Positions 60,637-64,000 of a DNA stretch of 64,000 bases are shown here, piece by piece. The notes beneath the pieces are model-generated. The model saw nothing but the letters and a program-made list of their open reading frames with translations. It was not told where the DNA came from and ran no database searches. Position 1 is the first letter of the stretch. Every line of letters begins with the position of its first letter. The translations under genes were made by a program, and so were the position numbers. The stretch is from Protea cynaroides (taxonomy: Eukaryota > Streptophyta > Magnoliopsida > Proteales > Proteaceae). Location of the stretch: assembly GCA_028583415.1 (NCBI GenBank), contig CM053270.1:60911117-60975116 (forward strand). Reading direction: 5' to 3'.

Positions 60637-60860
60637 GAATTCAAATCCTCTCCTCCCAGTGATTCAGGAGGAGGGAAACCCCCATTGGATGGTCGCCCCG
60701 AGGGGCTCCGATTCATCCGAGCCCTCCCTCCGAGCTGACACCAAGCCAACAAGATGAGCGAACAGGGGTGTCGGCTCGGATTCACCTGAACTCCACGTGT
60801 CGGCCATCCAACGGAGGCGTCCCCCCTCTTCCCAGTTTGGGAGGAGAGGATGTGCACTCC
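60637..60860. repeat. Hairpin repeat, close relative of 21188-21420
   Basis: The left half starts GAATTCAAATCCTCTCCTCC; the right half ends with GGAGGAGAGGATGTGCAC. Both this and the 21-kb copy hold TTGGATGGTCGCC or TGGATGGTCGCC near the same place, and GAGCCGAC/GTCGGCTC around the centre. About 220 bp. No clean target duplication remains. It lies just upstream of EMC4. Confidence 0.7.
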
Positions 60861-61949
60861 AAATCTCCAATCATTGGTGCATCAATGATCGCCAATTCGT
60901 TTGTTGCTATTTCTAGGATTGCTAATGATATTGCCCATACCCTAGCTAAGAAGGTAGTGTCATCTACGGAGATGTCATTTTGGCTTGTTTTCACTTTGTT
61001 GCTTCATAACATGTATATGAATGAAGTCTCAACGGTAACCCGTCTCGATTTTGAATAAGATTCTTATTTACCAAAAAAAAATGCATCGATGATCCGATTC
61101 CCTAAGGTAAGGACTAAAGCTCAATAGGGATCTTTCCTTCTTGGGTCACACTCCTACAATATGCCTGGACGGGCACTAAATTCCACCAGTGGTATAGTGT
61201 TTACAATCAAGATTTTAGTAATCGGTATGGGATACGGCATACCGGCTGATGCTGAAGATCCAATATTGATCCAAATTAGGTACGGCTCGAATGACTGTGA
61301 TATGTGGCCGATACTGATTAAAAAATTAACAAAAAATAAGGAATAATTGGTATCCAACCCCGCTCGAAACCATTACAAATAAATGGTTATGGCTAATCCA
61401 ATACTGATTGATACCTTGAACCATGCTTGCAGTTTCTCCGCTGACATATCAAGCTTATGGTAGTTCACGGAGAACAAAACCAAGAAAACCATTATGGAAA
61501 CATTTGGATGTCAAGAAAAGAAAAGAGAAAAACATAATTACATAAGAATAATAATGAGACAATGATGAATTTAAGTCTCTCACCTCTATTTTAATAAAAT
61601 TTCTCACATTTTTTTGACATTGAAACATATCCTAAGACGGTGTCTAGTTTTGTGGGAGTAAGGGTGGCAAGGGATTGGTTTGGGCCTGTTTTGGTCTAGT
61701 CCAAGATGGTGTCTGGTTTTATAGAGTCAGCTCGAAACAATGTCCGATAAGAGGTTTGACTCGATGAGATGCATTGTGAATGGTAACAATCAAAGTGGTC
61801 TGGTTTTGGTTTCTTATCGGACCAACTCCACTTGAAAGCCCGATAGAAAACCCATTAAGCCTATCCAGAAGGCTGAAGCAATGAAACTAGGGTTTTAATA
61901 TTCGGTCGAAATCGGTAAGGTCGGGGTTATTATCAGGTTCGGGCTCATC
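60861..61949. other. Non-coding, upstream of EMC4
   Basis: It holds a TCGGTATGGGATACGG-type degenerate repeat patch (61215-61420) and opposed motifs TGGATGTCAAGAAAAG and TTTTTGACATTGAAACAT (61506, 61612) that may bound a small MITE. Text rich in CGGT and GGTTT at 61660-61940 is also repeat-like. No gene is recognised. Confidence 0.35.
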
Positions 61950-64000
61950 TATAAGACCCGTATCGAACTAATCGGTCTTACCATCTTGTACCAGGTCTAC
62001 CTATCATGGTCGAGCCAAGTGGACCAAGTGCCTAAAGAAATCACAAGACCAGGTATAAAGTCTAACCCAAAAACAGTAAATGTGAGGGGTAGGGTCGCAT
62101 GCCTAAACAGGTAGGGTCGACCCCACCTCAACAGAACTCCAACCCATAACTTTTTAGTTGTAGGGTCGGATGATTAAAAAGGTGTATGGTCGACGGATTC
62201 TGCGACCCTACGATGACAGACAGAAATCGAAAATTAGGAAACTTTTCTTATTCAAAGGGGATCTTTCCTAAACTCATTGGGACTTATTATAGGGGATTTT
62301 TCTCTATAAATAGAACGTCAATTAACATCTTTCATTCATTTAGAACCCTAATTGAGAGTGAGAGAAAGAGAAAGAGAAGGAAGAGAAGAAGGGAAGGAAC
62401 TTGAAGAAAAGACTAAGGAAGAGGAGGAAGTTCAGAGAAACCTCTAAATAAAGGTATGAACTTAATTCCTTACATGAATAAGAGATCCTAGAATAGTTAT
62501 GAAGAACATAGGATTAGGAAAAACTCAAATCATCCATCCATGGACAAGTTTCAAGAGATTCCATGGAGAAAATCATTATGGACTATGAATAGTGTATAAC
62601 TTGTAGTTTTGAGCCATAGAACAATCATAGAATAGACCATGAAAGTAAGTCAAATGTTCCAAACGTGAAGGAATAGACTTTAGAATGAAAGGTCGACTCA
62701 GAATACGTGTGGTCGCATGTAGGATCGAATGATATCCAACCCTACGAGACCACAGGATCGACCATATGCCCTCGGGAAGTCCCAGGGAGGGTGTGGTCAC
62801 ACGTAGGGTCGAATGGTATCCAACCCCACGTCCGACCCTACACCCTAGGGTCGCAGAAACTGCTACCCTAGGTGCTACCCTACCTGCGACCCTATGATTT
62901 CTATTAGCCTAAATCTATTGGAATTAATTCTAATTAAAATCTATTGACTTGTTAGGTCTTTCTAGTGATTTTAAAAGTGATTCATAAAGCTTGAACGAGG
63001 ATCTACGTTCAACCAAAGGTGAGGAACAAGACCTAAACTAATTGTTTAATAATAAACTATTTTTGTTTATTGAGTCCAATATTGTGAATGATTCTATGCT
63101 TGTATGATTGTAATGTGCATATCACATGTCATCCACTATTCTTGTTATTATTGTTCATGCATATTTAATTTCGTTTATTATAACATGATGATGATGATGA
63201 TGATGCTAGGAATAGACATGTGAATGTATGTGTGTGGTTAGTGTACTTGATGCAAGTGGAGCATCAGGGGGAGGACATGACACTGTGGTTCATCCTGGTC
63301 ACCAGACTCTAGCTCTATCTCTGCTCAAGTCTTGTCCACTAACATCGTCGTATCACCATTACTTTAGCAGAACTATTACGTTGTAGGGCATCAGGGGAGG
63401 TGGTCTTGGACCGTGTAGTCTCTGACTCTGTCGGGGGGCCTTAGCTCTATCTCTATGGACGTATTGAGGGATGCTGGGGTGAAGCCCTTGGATACACTGT
63501 TTGACATTATTGGTTAGTTGCGAACCCAGTTTGCAAGCCCTCGTTAATAGGGACTTACGTGTTGGTATGGGTAGAGCATCAGGGAAAGTGTGATGTGGTG
63601 CGGTCCTAAACACTTTAGCTCTATCTCTATTCCATGGTGGGTGCATGTGGGGGCGACAATGGTGTTTGATCCATTGGGCGGTTCCACACATTCGTGTATA
63701 GAGGTGCGGCGGTCACCTATCCTTTCTATAGCACATTGCAAACTTATGAACCAAACCAAATATATGAATTGAATGCATGCATATGTTTGTTGCATTGTTT
63801 TGTTTGCTCACTGAGCCATGATGTGTTCTCACCCTTTTCGAATTCGAATATTTTTAGTTGATAATGCAGGTACGACGATGAAAGATTATATGAATGCTCT
63901 AACATACGCGCATGTGGCGACAATGGAGGCAGAAGTGATGATGGAGTTGCATGATTCATCATGCGAGTGCAACTCCTGTGTTTTTTATTAGATTTTGTTT
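61950..64000 (+). mobile_element. Long gypsy-like LTR, relative of 3172-5379, cut by window edge
   Basis: It begins about TATAAGACCCGTATCG at 61950 (the other copy begins TGTAAGACCCGCACTC), then CAGGTATAAAG matches CAGGTATGAAA. A TATA box CTATAAATAG lies near 62303. Matching blocks near the right edge include TCCTTTCTATAGCACATTGC, AGGGCTTGCAAACTGGG-type text inverted relative to the 3-kb copy, and the TAGCTCTATCTCT block (three copies here, two there). The expected GGGGTGTGACA end would lie about 300 bp beyond the window. Whether an internal region follows cannot be seen. The start is approximate. Confidence 0.7.

Noticed and set aside
62690..62895. GGTCG-type array as a CRISPR-like or satellite repeat
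   Set aside because: Units vary in length and orientation and have no regular spacers; it belongs to an LTR.
1..64000. A biosynthetic cluster or undescribed protein system
   Set aside because: Only three unrelated conserved genes are visible; every other long frame falls in a transposon or low-complexity sequence.

Overview
The window is nuclear DNA from a flowering plant. Three spliced genes carry plant-type proteins. The rest is AT-rich and full of plant transposons (Ty1/copia, long gypsy-like LTRs, a TRIM, MULEs, Tourist MITEs, an RTE-type LINE, an Au-type SINE), and there is a fragment of plastid 16S rRNA gene. The species cannot be told from the sequence alone.

Genes. (1) 23758-28349, plus strand: a complete seven-exon pectate lyase (PL1 family), 443 residues by my splice model, secreted. 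(2) 34925-37194, minus strand: a complete two-exon LRR receptor-like pseudokinase, 666 residues, recognised as TMKL1. (3) 44056-60429, minus strand: a complete six-exon EMC4 gene (ER membrane protein complex subunit 4), 178 residues. Its third intron is about 13.7 kb long because it has filled with transposons. The pectate lyase and TMKL1 face each other tail to tail about 6.6 kb apart. From memory, their Arabidopsis relatives are also neighbours (At3g24670/At3g24660), so this may be conserved microsynteny.

Layout. 1-6429: a decayed copia element on the minus strand with one 278-bp LTR in view; its gag is split by a 2.2-kb solo LTR with a perfect 5-bp target duplication. 6430-23600: mostly non-coding, with a Tourist-like MITE, a 1.5-kb MULE with long inverted ends, degenerate GGGTGTCAA-ended repeats and a 711-bp TRIM that itself contains a 233-bp hairpin element. 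23.6-28.35 kb: pectate lyase. 29.3-30.6 kb: a second MULE. 34.9-37.2 kb: TMKL1. 41.2-43.4 kb: a hairpin repeat, a MITE-like inverted repeat and the plastid 16S fragment. 44.0-60.4 kb: EMC4, whose intron 3 holds an RTE LINE, split by a 7.06-kb copia element, which is in turn split by a 1.2-kb solo LTR and by a 76-bp TG...CA insertion. 60.6 kb: another hairpin copy. 61.95 kb to the right edge: a second LTR of the family seen at 3.2-5.4 kb, in the opposite orientation.

The three genes do not form a pathway: pectate lyase acts on wall homogalacturonan, TMKL1 is a plasma-membrane pseudokinase, and EMC4 is part of the ER insertase for tail-anchored and multi-pass proteins. No previously undescribed protein system is visible. 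The strongest unusual signals are the layered insertions in a housekeeping-gene intron, the 76-bp LTR-like insertion, the hairpin family with a near-perfect 9-bp target duplication, and the fast-diverging GGTCG-type motif arrays inside the long LTRs. All coordinates and splice sites were read by eye, and family assignments rest on motif recognition.
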